From positions 1 through 27,083 of the IMG/VR virus record IMGVR_UViG_3300032132_000755: a stretch of 27,083 nucleotides of DNA; one strand, written 5' to 3'. This document shows, in pieces, positions 1 to 6,652 of this stretch. Positions within the stretch are counted from its first letter, which is position 1; every line of letters starts with the position of its first letter. The DNA is from a virus. A program made the translations under genes and the position numbers. The notes under the pieces are model-generated. The model was given only the letters and a program-made list of their open reading frames with translations. It was not told the DNA's origin and made no database searches.

Positions 1-1194
1 TTACGTGGCTTCTTCGCAGCTACGGACCAATTTCGGACCAATTTGGAGCTTTTCCAGCTCCTGCCAGTCGTTGGACGAGTTAATCCAGCGCGCATAAGTC
101 GATAAGAGCATCTGCACGCTATGCCCGAGCTGTTGGGCGATAAATGCGGGGTTGAGACCAGACATTAAGCATATTGTCGCATAGGTGTGGCGGCAGTTAT
201 ACGGGGGGCGGTATCTGATCCCCAAGCCTTTAAGGATCGGGCGCCACTGGTGGTGCAGGTCCGACGTCTGCTTGACGTGCTCCCCATTCTTCCCAGGCGG
301 GAAGACGAACGGCGATTCGGTGAATTGCCCTTTGCCCAGCCTGCGGCGCTCTGCGTACTGCTTGGCGAACTCCAAGGCGTGCAAGGCCCTGTCGTTGAGC
401 AACACAAACCTATCCTTCCCTGTCTTCGTCCTTTCCTCAAGTACCCCGAGCGCGATCGTTCGCCGCACGTGGGCCGTCTTCCTGGTCGTATCGACCGCAT
501 CCCATCTCAATGCCAGGCCTTCGGACAAGCGTAGGCCAGTGAAGAATATGAACTCGAAGAACGCTGCATAGATCTGGCTCGGCCAATGAGGATGCTTGTA
601 CAGCTCGGCAATGATCAGATTCGCCTCGTCCAATGTAAAGGGATCGACCTCTTTCCTCGAGCGTGCTGGCAGCTGTATGGCTTCAGCCGGGTTCCTCGTG
701 ATCAGCCCGTCCAGTACCGCTGAGCGCAGGATGGTCGACAGCTTCACCATTGCGTTGCGTTTGACCGACGGTGAAGTCCAGGTTATGGAGGCGACGATTC
801 GCCTCAGGAGCGTCGACGTAATCAGATCAATACGCACCAAGGCGAGGTGGGGCACCCAGTACAGGTTCAGGGTGCCCTTATAGTTCAGCCTGGTACCAGC
901 TGCGATCTCACGACTGTCCAGCCACAACTGGGCGTATTCACCGAATGTTGGAACGCCGCCCACAACCGCGGCGGAACTGGGGAACAACTCCGCGTACTTG
1001 TCGTGGTCGAGGAGGTTTAGCTTGATCAGGCTGTTTACTTTATCGCGAAGCTGGGATGCAGCCTTGATGCCTTTTTGTGTCGGGGGGTAGGGAAGGGTCT
1101 CACTTCGGCGAGTACCTTCCCACATGAACCTGAGCCGGAGCGAGCCATAGTGGACGTCGATTCCAGGGGGTAAATCCATTGGCTTTCCAGCCAT
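1..1194 (-). CDS. int: Prophage integrase (tyrosine recombinase)
   Basis: This 397-aa site-specific tyrosine recombinase should catalyse attP x attB integration and, with the excisionase, excision. The N-terminal part (about 1-60) resembles the arm-binding DUF3596-type domain, a SAM-like core-binding domain follows (about 80-175), and the catalytic domain is C-terminal. Visible catalytic residues are Arg222 (TGLRLSE), Lys257 or Lys260 (TKTGK), Arg335 followed by His336 (NCRHTYAT), His358 (QLGHS) and the nucleophile Tyr367 (STYARW). The first His of the usual HxxR box is Tyr332, a variant I believe occurs in this phage subgroup. The ATG at 1192-1194 is preceded by AAAGAGGT at good spacing. The stop is at bases 1-3, so the gene is complete. 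The ribosome site and first 160 bases lie inside the upstream excisionase-like frame, so the two are translationally linked. It is the last gene of the leftward operon. The attachment site is presumably just left of the window. Confidence 0.96.
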   Translation of the reverse strand: MAGKPMDLPPGIDVHYGSLRLRFMWEGTRRSETLPYPPTQKGIKAASQLRDKVNSLIKLNLLDHDKYAELFPSSAAVVGGVPTFGEYAQLWLDSREIAAGTRLNYKGTLNLYWVPHLALVRIDLITSTLLRRIVASITWTSPSVKRNAMVKLSTILRSAVLDGLITRNPAEAIQLPARSRKEVDPFTLDEANLIIAELYKHPHWPSQIYAAFFEFIFFTGLRLSEGLALRWDAVDTTRKTAHVRRTIALGVLEERTKTGKDRFVLLNDRALHALEFAKQYAERRRLGKGQFTESPFVFPPGKNGEHVKQTSDLHHQWRPILKGLGIRYRPPYNCRHTYATICLMSGLNPAFIAQQLGHSVQMLLSTYARWINSSNDWQELEKLQIGPKLVRSCEEAT

Positions 1195-1367
1195 TCGTCA
1201 TACCTCTTTTTGCTGTAGATGATGCGTCCGCCGTGCTTCATCCAGACGCCCTCGGGGATCGCCCCTCGTAAGCGCCGGCCTTCCAAGGCGCGTTTGGTGC
1301 AGCCGAGCAAGTCGGCCATTCGCTGTTCGGTGACTTTGTCGACGTCACCGGTGCTTTCGGTTTCCAT
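1035..1367 (-). CDS. Excisionase-like HTH protein
   Basis: This 110-aa protein has an N-terminal MerR/excisionase-like helix-turn-helix (about residues 14-65: a DLLGCTKRALEGRR recognition segment, then a wing with GGRIIYSKKRYDEWL). It probably bends attachment-site DNA and directs the integrase toward excision. The start ATG is at 1365-1367 with GGAGA about 7 bases upstream. It lies immediately upstream of int, and the last 160 bases overlap the integrase in another frame. The overlapping C-terminal tail, about 52 residues and rich in Ser, Arg and Lys, has no recognisable domain and may be tolerated read-out rather than functional sequence. The position next to int and the fold support the call. 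The family assignment is inference from short motifs. Confidence 0.72.
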   Translation of the reverse strand: METESTGDVDKVTEQRMADLLGCTKRALEGRRLRGAIPEGVWMKHGGRIIYSKKRYDEWLESQWIYPLESTSTMARSGSGSCGKVLAEVRPFPTPRHKKASRLHPSFAIK

Positions 1368-1406
1368 GGGATGGTCTCCACGCCGCCGGTGGCGGCAGGT
1401 TGGTGG

Positions 1407-1763
1407 TCAGGCTGCTTTCTGTGAGTGCGCAGCGTCACGCCGGCGGCAGATTTGCACCTGCAGTCGATAGGCTCGGAAACGGCGGCCGTCACCTGGTGAA
1501 ACCTCCGGAGCCAGGTTGGCCAAATCCTCTTCCAGCATGCCGAAGTAGTACAGGTGCTCTCCGTCACCCATCCACTCTGGTTGGGCTGTCGCCCAATCGC
1601 GGGCCTGAACGCACGGAAGGCAGGTCTTGAAGCTTTCCATCGAGCCTTCCCAGCAGCCAGCCACCAGCTGGTACCGTTGCCCGGGATCGATGTGCCCGCG
1701 GCATTCGCAGCAGGTATGGCGCTTCCGGGCCACGGCCTCGGTCGTGGTCTGAAAATCAGACAT
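1407..1763 (-). CDS. Small cysteine-rich (zinc-binding-like) phage protein
   Basis: This 118-aa protein of unknown function begins MSDFQTTTEA. Four to six cysteines in the first half (CCEC at about 17-20, then CLPC about 30 residues later) form a probable zinc ribbon of the CxxC-x(n)-CxxC kind. A longer in-frame start exists at 1784, but GAGGAG sits 6 bases before the ATG at 1761-1763, so I use the shorter form. It is a leftward early operon gene between the 181-aa protein and the excisionase. The C-terminus is basic (RRRD). Zinc binding is inferred from cysteine spacing only. Confidence 0.7.
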   Translation of the reverse strand: MSDFQTTTEAVARKRHTCCECRGHIDPGQRYQLVAGCWEGSMESFKTCLPCVQARDWATAQPEWMGDGEHLYYFGMLEEDLANLAPEVSPGDGRRFRAYRLQVQICRRRDAAHSQKAA

Positions 1764-1840
1764 GGTTGCTCCTCGCCCGCGCATGTCGGCGGGCTTGAGT
1801 AGTAGGGGGAGGGGTTAGGGCATGTACATCAGGGGCAGGA

Positions 1841-2386
1841 TCATGGCTCCACCTGCTTGCGGTAGCCGGCGTCGTAGATCTTGGCCGCAGCTGCAGCTAC
1901 TTCTGGGTCGTCTACGTCAAAGGCCTCGTCCGCGCAGATGTGCTGAACGAGAGTGGCGATGGATTCACGCCGCTCCGCCTCCGCGATCTGCTCAGGCGTG
2001 CGGATGGGGCTGAAGAAGGCCATGCGCAGGCAAGTCTCGGAGTCCTCTGCGCCCTTGCGACGGAACCATGTTTCATCGCCATCACGGCCCAGGATCGTCA
2101 CAACTATGACCTGGTCGCTACTGGGGTGCCATTCGCATGTGGTGCCAACCGGCGGACTGCCTTCGCCAGCCCAGTGCGCCGGGCGCGGCGTGATGTACTG
2201 GATCTGGCCCTGCGTGAAGTTATGCCGGTGATCGCCGGTGCCGCCGCCGTAGGGATAAGCGCGATCCTCGGCGCCGACCACGGCGTACTGGTCCATGTTG
2301 ATCCACACCTCGGTGATGCCGTGATGGGCAACCAGGCCGTGGCCGTCTGCCCACTCAGGCGCCTTGCTCCAATCGATCTTGCTCAC
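1841..2386 (-). CDS. Hypothetical phage early protein (GTG start)
   Basis: This 181-aa protein starts MSKIDWSKAPEWADG and I recognise no catalytic motif. The first half is rich in Trp, Tyr, His and Gly and looks like a compact beta-rich domain. The C-terminal third (about 128-181) is acidic and helical (PEQIAEAERRE onward). The WSKAPEWADG-type opening is common in early proteins of temperate phages of Pseudomonas and enterobacteria (recollection, not a search). The start is GTG at 2384-2386 with GAGAGGT 8 bases upstream, and no ATG in this frame fits better. It overlaps the small upstream frame by about 32 bases. The function is unknown. Confidence 0.8.
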   Translation of the reverse strand: MSKIDWSKAPEWADGHGLVAHHGITEVWINMDQYAVVGAEDRAYPYGGGTGDHRHNFTQGQIQYITPRPAHWAGEGSPPVGTTCEWHPSSDQVIVVTILGRDGDETWFRRKGAEDSETCLRMAFFSPIRTPEQIAEAERRESIATLVQHICADEAFDVDDPEVAAAAAKIYDAGYRKQVEP

Positions 2387-2510
2387 AGCTGATACCTCTC
2401 ATCAATCCAGCGCCCAGGCGCCAGTGCGGGTGTAGGTTCGGGTTGTGTTTCGTGCGGGGAGAGCTGGCGCCGGTGGCCAGCAGCAGGAGGCAGAGGGCGA
2501 GGCGGGTCAT
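2355..2510 (-). CDS. Possible small secreted/lipoprotein-like peptide
   Basis: This 51-codon frame begins with a short basic start and a hydrophobic run (MTRLALCLLLLATGASS) that resembles a signal peptide, followed by a short polar tail. Its ATG overlaps the stop of the upstream gene as ATGA (2507-2510), and GAGGTG lies 5 bases before it, a typical coupled start. Its 3' end overlaps the next gene's GTG start region. The tail has no recognisable motif. It could be a spurious frame in an otherwise non-coding 120-base gap, but the coupling and ribosome site favour translation. Confidence 0.4.
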   Translation of the reverse strand: MTRLALCLLLLATGASSPRTKHNPNLHPHWRLGAGLMRGISCEQDRLEQGA

Positions 2511-2803
2511 GGCTGCACCTCAGCGTTGTAGCGCTTGTAGTCCTCGCCGAACTCCCAGCAGTAGGTCGCTGGCCATGCGCCTGGTGTGTCTTCCTCGACG
2601 AAAACGTATCGGTGCGCGAACTCTCCCGAGCGATCAGGCACCGTCTTGCACCATTTGTGCTGAGGCCCGCCCAAGAACCGGCCGGGGCATTCCTCGACGG
2701 CGGCGGCCATGAACTGTTCAAGGTCGTGGTGACCCTTGCTCATTGCGATGTAGGTATCGCTGCCGACGCTTATGATTTCCAAAGGATACTGAATTGTGGG
2801 CAT
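2507..2803 (-). CDS. Hypothetical phage early protein, 98 aa
   Basis: This small acidic protein starts MPTIQYPLEIISVGSD. It has no known motif but carries several aromatic residues and two cysteines (CPGRF, WCKTV). I chose the ATG at 2801-2803 rather than an upstream in-frame one because AGGAAAGGA sits about 7 bases before it. Its TGA overlaps the ATG of the following small frame. The sequence reads as a real folded protein (regular hydrophobic spacing), but I cannot name a function. It belongs to the leftward early operon. Confidence 0.72.
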   Translation of the reverse strand: MPTIQYPLEIISVGSDTYIAMSKGHHDLEQFMAAAVEECPGRFLGGPQHKWCKTVPDRSGEFAHRYVFVEEDTPGAWPATYCWEFGEDYKRYNAEVQP

Positions 2804-2867
2804 AGTTTTGTCCTTTCCTGACAGGTTTGTCTGGGTGCCAGTGGCTAGGGAAAGTGGCAAGATAGAG

Positions 2868-2890
2868 CCTCGGCGCTCTTGCCGAGGTTT
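2868..2890. terminator. Hairpin upstream of the lipoprotein gene
   Basis: This is a perfect 7-bp stem (CCTCGGC at 2868-2874, GCCGAGG at 2881-2887) with a 6-base loop, followed on the plus strand by only TTT. It lies 13 bases before the plus-strand lipoprotein start, so it could be a weak terminator or a 5' UTR element of that mRNA. The U-run is too short for a confident terminator. Confidence 0.35.
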
Positions 2891-2902
2891 CCGGAAGTAA
2901 TT

Positions 2903-3151
2903 ATGAAAAAAGCTGTTTTGATGCTGGCGCTCGCGGCCGTATCCGCCTGCAGTTCACATGATTCGAAAGTGACCTCGACCGATCCAAACTGGTTGAGAAT
3001 CGGTGACGAGCCCAAGGGCTATCCAAGGACGTACATCGAGAACATCAATGGCAACTGCAACAAAGTCACCGAGACATGGCTCAAGGGCCCGTATAAAGAT
3101 CAGTCCATGTGGACGAAACAGCAGCGGCGAGCTCCGGTGGCGTGCCAGTAG
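2903..3151 (+). CDS. Small prophage lipoprotein (candidate lysogenic conversion factor)
   Basis: This 82-aa predicted lipoprotein has a basic n-region (MKK), a hydrophobic core and a lipobox V-S-A-C with the lipidated Cys at residue 16, followed by SSHDS. The mature part is about 65 residues, polar, with two further cysteines (NGNCNK and the penultimate residue of VACQ) that could form a disulfide in the periplasm. The ATG at 2903 has GGAAG upstream. An earlier in-frame ATG at 2879 would put eight residues ahead of the signal peptide and is unlikely. It is transcribed against the surrounding leftward operon, as expected for a gene expressed in the lysogen. Small lipoproteins of this kind in prophages can block superinfection or alter the surface. 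That role is inference, and no family was recognised. Confidence 0.75.
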   Translation: MKKAVLMLALAAVSACSSHDSKVTSTDPNWLRIGDEPKGYPRTYIENINGNCNKVTETWLKGPYKDQSMWTKQQRRAPVACQ

Positions 3152-3201
3152 TTCCGCCATATCGCGGCAGTGAATAGAGGGGAGAGGGGTTACAGCTGGG
3201 T

Positions 3202-3219
3202 GGAGTACTTTTGTACTCC
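3202..3219. terminator. Hairpin between convergent genes
   Basis: This is a perfect 7-bp inverted repeat (GGAGTAC, TTTT loop, GTACTCC) in the 73-base gap between the plus-strand lipoprotein gene and the minus-strand Lar-like gene. Its convergent position suggests a bidirectional terminator. Neither side carries a clear U-run, so support is structural only. Confidence 0.35.
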
Positions 3220-3224
3220 GAATG

Positions 3225-3767
3225 TCATGATGGTTTGCAGGTGACGTTCGGCTGGAGAGCAAGACCCTTCACGGCCTCGCTGTAGATGAATTTGATCTGT
3301 TCCCATGGGATGGTGTAGCGCTGCGCGTATTCACCCTCACCGTCGCAGATCTCGCAGCCCTCTACAGGCTCGTCCAGTTCCAGGCATTCGGGGCACTCGC
3401 GCGTGACCTCCAGCTTGAACTCGCCAAGCAGCAGGGCTTTGGCTCCGTTCTCGGCAGTGAGTCGCCTTGGCATGAGGCAGTAACCCTCGGGGATCGATAC
3501 AGCCGGCTCGCCCTGGTGCTGCTCGGCTCTCGCATTCCACAGCTCGACCGCCTTGTCGCGGCCTGGCTGCTCCTCGCCTTCATTCTGCGCCACGCCCACT
3601 GGCCCACGGGCCAGACAGGCTTCATGCGGTCCGGTCAGGCCTTGGCAGATCACCACTGAGGCATCGCTGTCTAGGCGCTCGATGAGGAAGTCCTGCTGGC
3701 CACAAAAGGGGCACGGCAGTAGTTCGCTGACCATCTCTGTGTTGCTGGATCGGTTTTCTGTGGGCAT
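3225..3767 (-). CDS. Lar-like restriction-alleviation / zinc-ribbon protein
   Basis: This 180-aa protein has an N-terminal Lar-type zinc ribbon: LLPCPFCG with Cys19 and Cys22, two more cysteines downstream (VICQG, EACLARG), and the characteristic end KAVELWNARA. Rac-prophage Lar proteins modulate host type I restriction so that unmodified phage DNA survives. Whether this member does so is inference. A second cysteine cluster (CPEC about 25 residues into the C-terminal half, then CEICDG) suggests a second zinc site. The ATG at 3765-3767 has GCGAGG 7 bases upstream. The longer open frame to 3863 overlaps the divergent small gene and lacks a ribosome site. It lies in the same operon just after the cytosine methyltransferase, which fits an anti-restriction pair. 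Confidence 0.72.
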   Translation of the reverse strand: MPTENRSSNTEMVSELLPCPFCGQQDFLIERLDSDASVVICQGLTGPHEACLARGPVGVAQNEGEEQPGRDKAVELWNARAEQHQGEPAVSIPEGYCLMPRRLTAENGAKALLLGEFKLEVTRECPECLELDEPVEGCEICDGEGEYAQRYTIPWEQIKFIYSEAVKGLALQPNVTCKPS

Positions 3768-3783
3768 GGGGATACCTCGCGGG

Positions 3784-3789
3784 TATATT
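3784..3789 (+). promoter_or_regulatory. Possible -10 element of the 70-aa gene
   Basis: TATATT lies 25 bases before the start of the plus-strand 70-aa gene. I find no convincing -35 at 16-18 bases, so this is a weak prediction. It is supported mainly by the need for a separate promoter for a gene opposed to the operon. Confidence 0.25.
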
Positions 3790-3813
3790 TGAGGCCATTT
3801 TTCAGGAGGGTCT

Positions 3814-4026
3814 ATGAGTACTACTAGAACCAGAAACGGTGTAACCGTCACGGTTGGCAACATGACCGGGAAGCCTGATGCTCTGGGTGGCTGGGTTGTT
3901 GAGGAGATCTTGATAAATGGCGAGAAGATCGATCACAAATCACAGGCTTGGCAAACTGAAGAGGACGCTTTCCTGCGAGCCTTCAGTATCGCCAATACCG
4001 AAATAGACAAGCTCAAGCGGCGATAG
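3814..4026 (+). CDS. Small unknown cargo protein, 70 aa
   Basis: This 70-aa protein begins MSTTRTRNGVTVTVGN. It shows an N-terminal beta-rich stretch and a C-terminal helix ending in basic residues (KLKRR). There is no signal peptide, membrane segment or known motif. A very strong ribosome site (CAGGAGGG) lies 6 bases before the ATG. It runs opposite to the leftward operon, and its last 14 bases overlap the 3' end of the methyltransferase gene tail to tail. It is likely expressed separately in the lysogen. The function is unknown. Confidence 0.72.
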   Translation: MSTTRTRNGVTVTVGNMTGKPDALGGWVVEEILINGEKIDHKSQAWQTEEDAFLRAFSIANTEIDKLKRR

Positions 4027-5872
4027 CACTCTCTCGGGCTGATCGCCAAGGGTCGTTGGCACGGGCCAAGGCGGCCATCGGTGGCGGGCTGACACTGTTG
4101 CCGCACATGTGCACCTGTTCAGTCTTGGTGAACGGCTTGCGGTCGGCGCCCTTGTCGATGATGTAGCTGGCCGGGAAGCCTTGGGCGCGGTAGAGCTCGT
4201 GCGGCTGCAGCATGCGCAGGCAGATGTCGACGATGACGTACGGGGTGCCCTTCACGAAGACGGTGACCAGGCCCAGGCGGTCCTTGGTGGTCACGGTCGG
4301 CGCCGGCGCGTCGCAGGCGCTGATGTTCTCTGTGCCGTAGTAGCTGATCAGAAACGCGGCCACGCGCAGGGCGCCTTCCTCATGCTCCTGCGACAGCTTG
4401 TACTCGACCAAGGCGTGGTGCTCGGCGCCGGCGGTCATTGTCGGCACCAGGTCATCTACGGGACGGCCTACGCAGTTGCGCCGGAGCGTGGCCAGGCTGG
4501 CGGTCACGAGGCGCTGCTGGCTGCCGGTGTTGGTGACCGTGGTCAGCGGCTCGTCCGCGCCCTTCGCTGGCGTGGTGTTGAACCCGGCGTTGGCCTGCTC
4601 AATGAACGCGGTGCAGACGCCCATGGCGTGCGCGGCGCCTGCTGGCCGCTTGTAGTTACCGCCACTGGTAACGGTGGGCACTGGTTCGGTGATGGCCGAG
4701 CCTTCGCTGTTGAAGCGGAATTTGACCAAGTGCGCCGATGCTAGGGCATGCCCGTTGCTGGCTGTGATAGTGCCAAGCGGTGAGCCCGCATCTTTGCAAC
4801 CATCCCCCCAACGCAGCACCCCGCCTGCTCTCCCATCGCCATGGGCAGCGTTAATCATGACGGGGCTTGCCATGGCGAAGGAGCCGCCGCGCGGCCAGGA
4901 GGTCACAGTGCGAAGTGGCTCATGCGCCGACTGGGCCAGTTCGCCCGACCAGTTGGCTATCGGCACGATGAAAGGCTGCGGGTTGTCCAGCACGAACTTC
5001 TTCATGCCCTTGGCCACACGGCGCAGCGTTGCGGCTGCCAGCTCCTTCTTGCGGCCGAAGATGCTCTTGCTCGGCACGCTCCAGTCGATGCAGTCGGCGG
5101 CTGTGCGCCACTTCTGCTGGCCTTTGGCTGGGTTCTTAGCGTGGGTCGGCTCAGGCCACACGATGGGCTGGCCGTCGCAGCGGGCGATCATGAACAGGCG
5201 CTCGCGGCTGGTGGGCGCGCCGAAGTCGCAGGCCTTGATGACGCGCCATTCCACCTGGTAGCCCATACCTTCGAGCAAGTGCACGAACCGGCGCCAGGTG
5301 ATGCCGCGACGTTTCGGGTCGGGGACCAGGAACTGCTGCTGCACCGGCACGCGTTCGCCGATGGCAGCCACGGTGCCGTCCAGCTTCATCACCCGCCCGG
5401 TAGCCTTGTCGCGCTTGGCGATCAGCGGACCCCACTGCAGGATCTGCTTCACGTTCTCCAGGCTGATGACCCGCGGCCGCTTCTTGCCGGCCCACTTCAG
5501 TCCAATCCAAGACAGGTTGCGGATCTCGCGCTTTCGCGGCTGGCCGCCGGCGGCCTGGCTGTGGTGGGTGCAGTCTGGGCTCATGTGGAACCAGCCAACT
5601 GGTCGGCCCTGGCATTCCTCATCCGGGTCACCCTCGAAAACGTCGGTGGTGAAGTGGCGCGCTGCAGGGTGGTTGGCGGTGTGCATGCTGATGGCTGCGG
5701 GGCTGTGGTTCTTGGCCACGGTCACCGGCCGGCCCAGACCTATTTCCAGGCCGGTGCCGGCGCCGCCACCACCGCAGAAGAAGTCCACCACGATTTCATC
5801 GTCTTGCGGGTCGAAGCCGAGGGCGTACTGGGTTTTGAAGTCGAGCGGGTTCTTTTTCTGGAATGCAGACAT
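4013..5872 (-). CDS. C5-cytosine DNA methyltransferase, phage type
   Basis: This 619-aa enzyme transfers a methyl group from S-adenosylmethionine to cytosine C5 in DNA. Motif I is DFFCGGGGAGTGLE from residue 30. Motif IV has the catalytic Cys101 in SPDCTHHS, so it reads PDC instead of the textbook PPC; this belongs to the SPDC subfamily seen in phages. Motif VI is ENV (139-141), motif VIII is RERLFMIA (223-230) and motif X is MCGNSVSPP (589-597). The region between VIII and X is long (about 350 residues) and carries six copies of a (V/L/A)PxTVTs-type motif starting near 318, 364, 396, 441, 474 and 522. Canonical enzymes have a single equivalent, so the target-recognition region is probably built from repeats. 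GAGGA precedes the ATG. It likely protects phage DNA from host restriction. The recognition sequence cannot be read from the protein. Confidence 0.95.
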   Translation of the reverse strand: MSAFQKKNPLDFKTQYALGFDPQDDEIVVDFFCGGGGAGTGLEIGLGRPVTVAKNHSPAAISMHTANHPAARHFTTDVFEGDPDEECQGRPVGWFHMSPDCTHHSQAAGGQPRKREIRNLSWIGLKWAGKKRPRVISLENVKQILQWGPLIAKRDKATGRVMKLDGTVAAIGERVPVQQQFLVPDPKRRGITWRRFVHLLEGMGYQVEWRVIKACDFGAPTSRERLFMIARCDGQPIVWPEPTHAKNPAKGQQKWRTAADCIDWSVPSKSIFGRKKELAAATLRRVAKGMKKFVLDNPQPFIVPIANWSGELAQSAHEPLRTVTSWPRGGSFAMASPVMINAAHGDGRAGGVLRWGDGCKDAGSPLGTITASNGHALASAHLVKFRFNSEGSAITEPVPTVTSGGNYKRPAGAAHAMGVCTAFIEQANAGFNTTPAKGADEPLTTVTNTGSQQRLVTASLATLRRNCVGRPVDDLVPTMTAGAEHHALVEYKLSQEHEEGALRVAAFLISYYGTENISACDAPAPTVTTKDRLGLVTVFVKGTPYVIVDICLRMLQPHELYRAQGFPASYIIDKGADRKPFTKTEQVHMCGNSVSPPPMAALARANDPWRSARESAIAA

Positions 5873-5945
5873 GGGCGGTCCTCGCCGGTGCGGCGTGATC
5901 GTTATCGTTCAATAGGGGAAGGCGCTGGCGGGCAGCGCTGGAGGA

Positions 5946-6500
5946 TCAGGCGGCTTTGCGCGCGCTCATGACGCCTTGGCGAGCAGCCTGGTATTCGCTA
6001 CCAAGCACCTCGACCAGGCCTTCGACATGATCTGCGGAAGAAGCTGAGCCGAGTTGCAGGTACACGGCGCCGTCGTACTCGAAGCACACCCCGCCGAAGA
6101 ACCACACGTTCCCTCGCTCGACACCTACGCCTGCCCACATTTCGTCGCTGTCGATATCGGCCGGGCAGTGTTCCTTCCACTTCTCCAGCAGCCGCTCGTG
6201 ATTGGCCTTTTCGAGTGCACGCGCTTCTTTGGTGATGCCTTTGGCATGCTTGGCCGAGCTACGCAGCGCGCGGTAGCCATGTTCATCAGGTCGCCGCCAA
6301 TGCACATCCAGGTCGGCGCTGGCGCTGAGCTTGATACCGCCAACGAAGTTGCGTGTGCCGCTGTACATCGGTGATGCGTGGCCGCCGAACACTTTTCCGA
6401 GTTCGTCGCGCTGCGCATTCCATGCCGCTCGCTTTTCGTCCCAGGCGCGCACTGCAGCCAGGACCTTGGGTGATTCGGTTTTGTAGAAGAAGTGGCTCAT
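5946..6500 (-). CDS. Hypothetical phage early protein, 184 aa
   Basis: This protein begins MSHFFYKTESPKVLAAV. It has a helical, charged N-terminal half (two probable helices, AWDEKRAAWNAQRDEL and a Lys/Glu-rich stretch around 90-115) and a beta-rich segment near 125-150 (WAGVGVERGNVWFFGG). No catalytic motif was recognised. Several in-frame ATGs exist upstream; GGAGA placed 6 bases before the ATG at 6498-6500 selects this start. The protein type is common in Pseudomonas temperate phages as an uncharacterised early gene (recollection). It precedes the methyltransferase by 73 bases in the same orientation. Confidence 0.75.
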   Translation of the reverse strand: MSHFFYKTESPKVLAAVRAWDEKRAAWNAQRDELGKVFGGHASPMYSGTRNFVGGIKLSASADLDVHWRRPDEHGYRALRSSAKHAKGITKEARALEKANHERLLEKWKEHCPADIDSDEMWAGVGVERGNVWFFGGVCFEYDGAVYLQLGSASSADHVEGLVEVLGSEYQAARQGVMSARKAA

Positions 6501-6652
6501 GGCTTTCTCCATGCATGCGCCGCCCTCCGTGGCCGGATGCGGCATGGTGGCAATTTGGGTTAATTTGGTGTAAGAGGTTCCTAGGGACGTTTCGTTCATT
6601 CATCGCCCTTGTTGAAAAAATTGACTAGCGCTACTTTTCTGAGGGTAAGGAT

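Noticed and set aside
4841-5971. Long plus-strand frames opposite the methyltransferase gene
   Set aside because: They mirror the codon bias of a high-GC gene on the other strand, have no ribosome site and no protein-like motifs.
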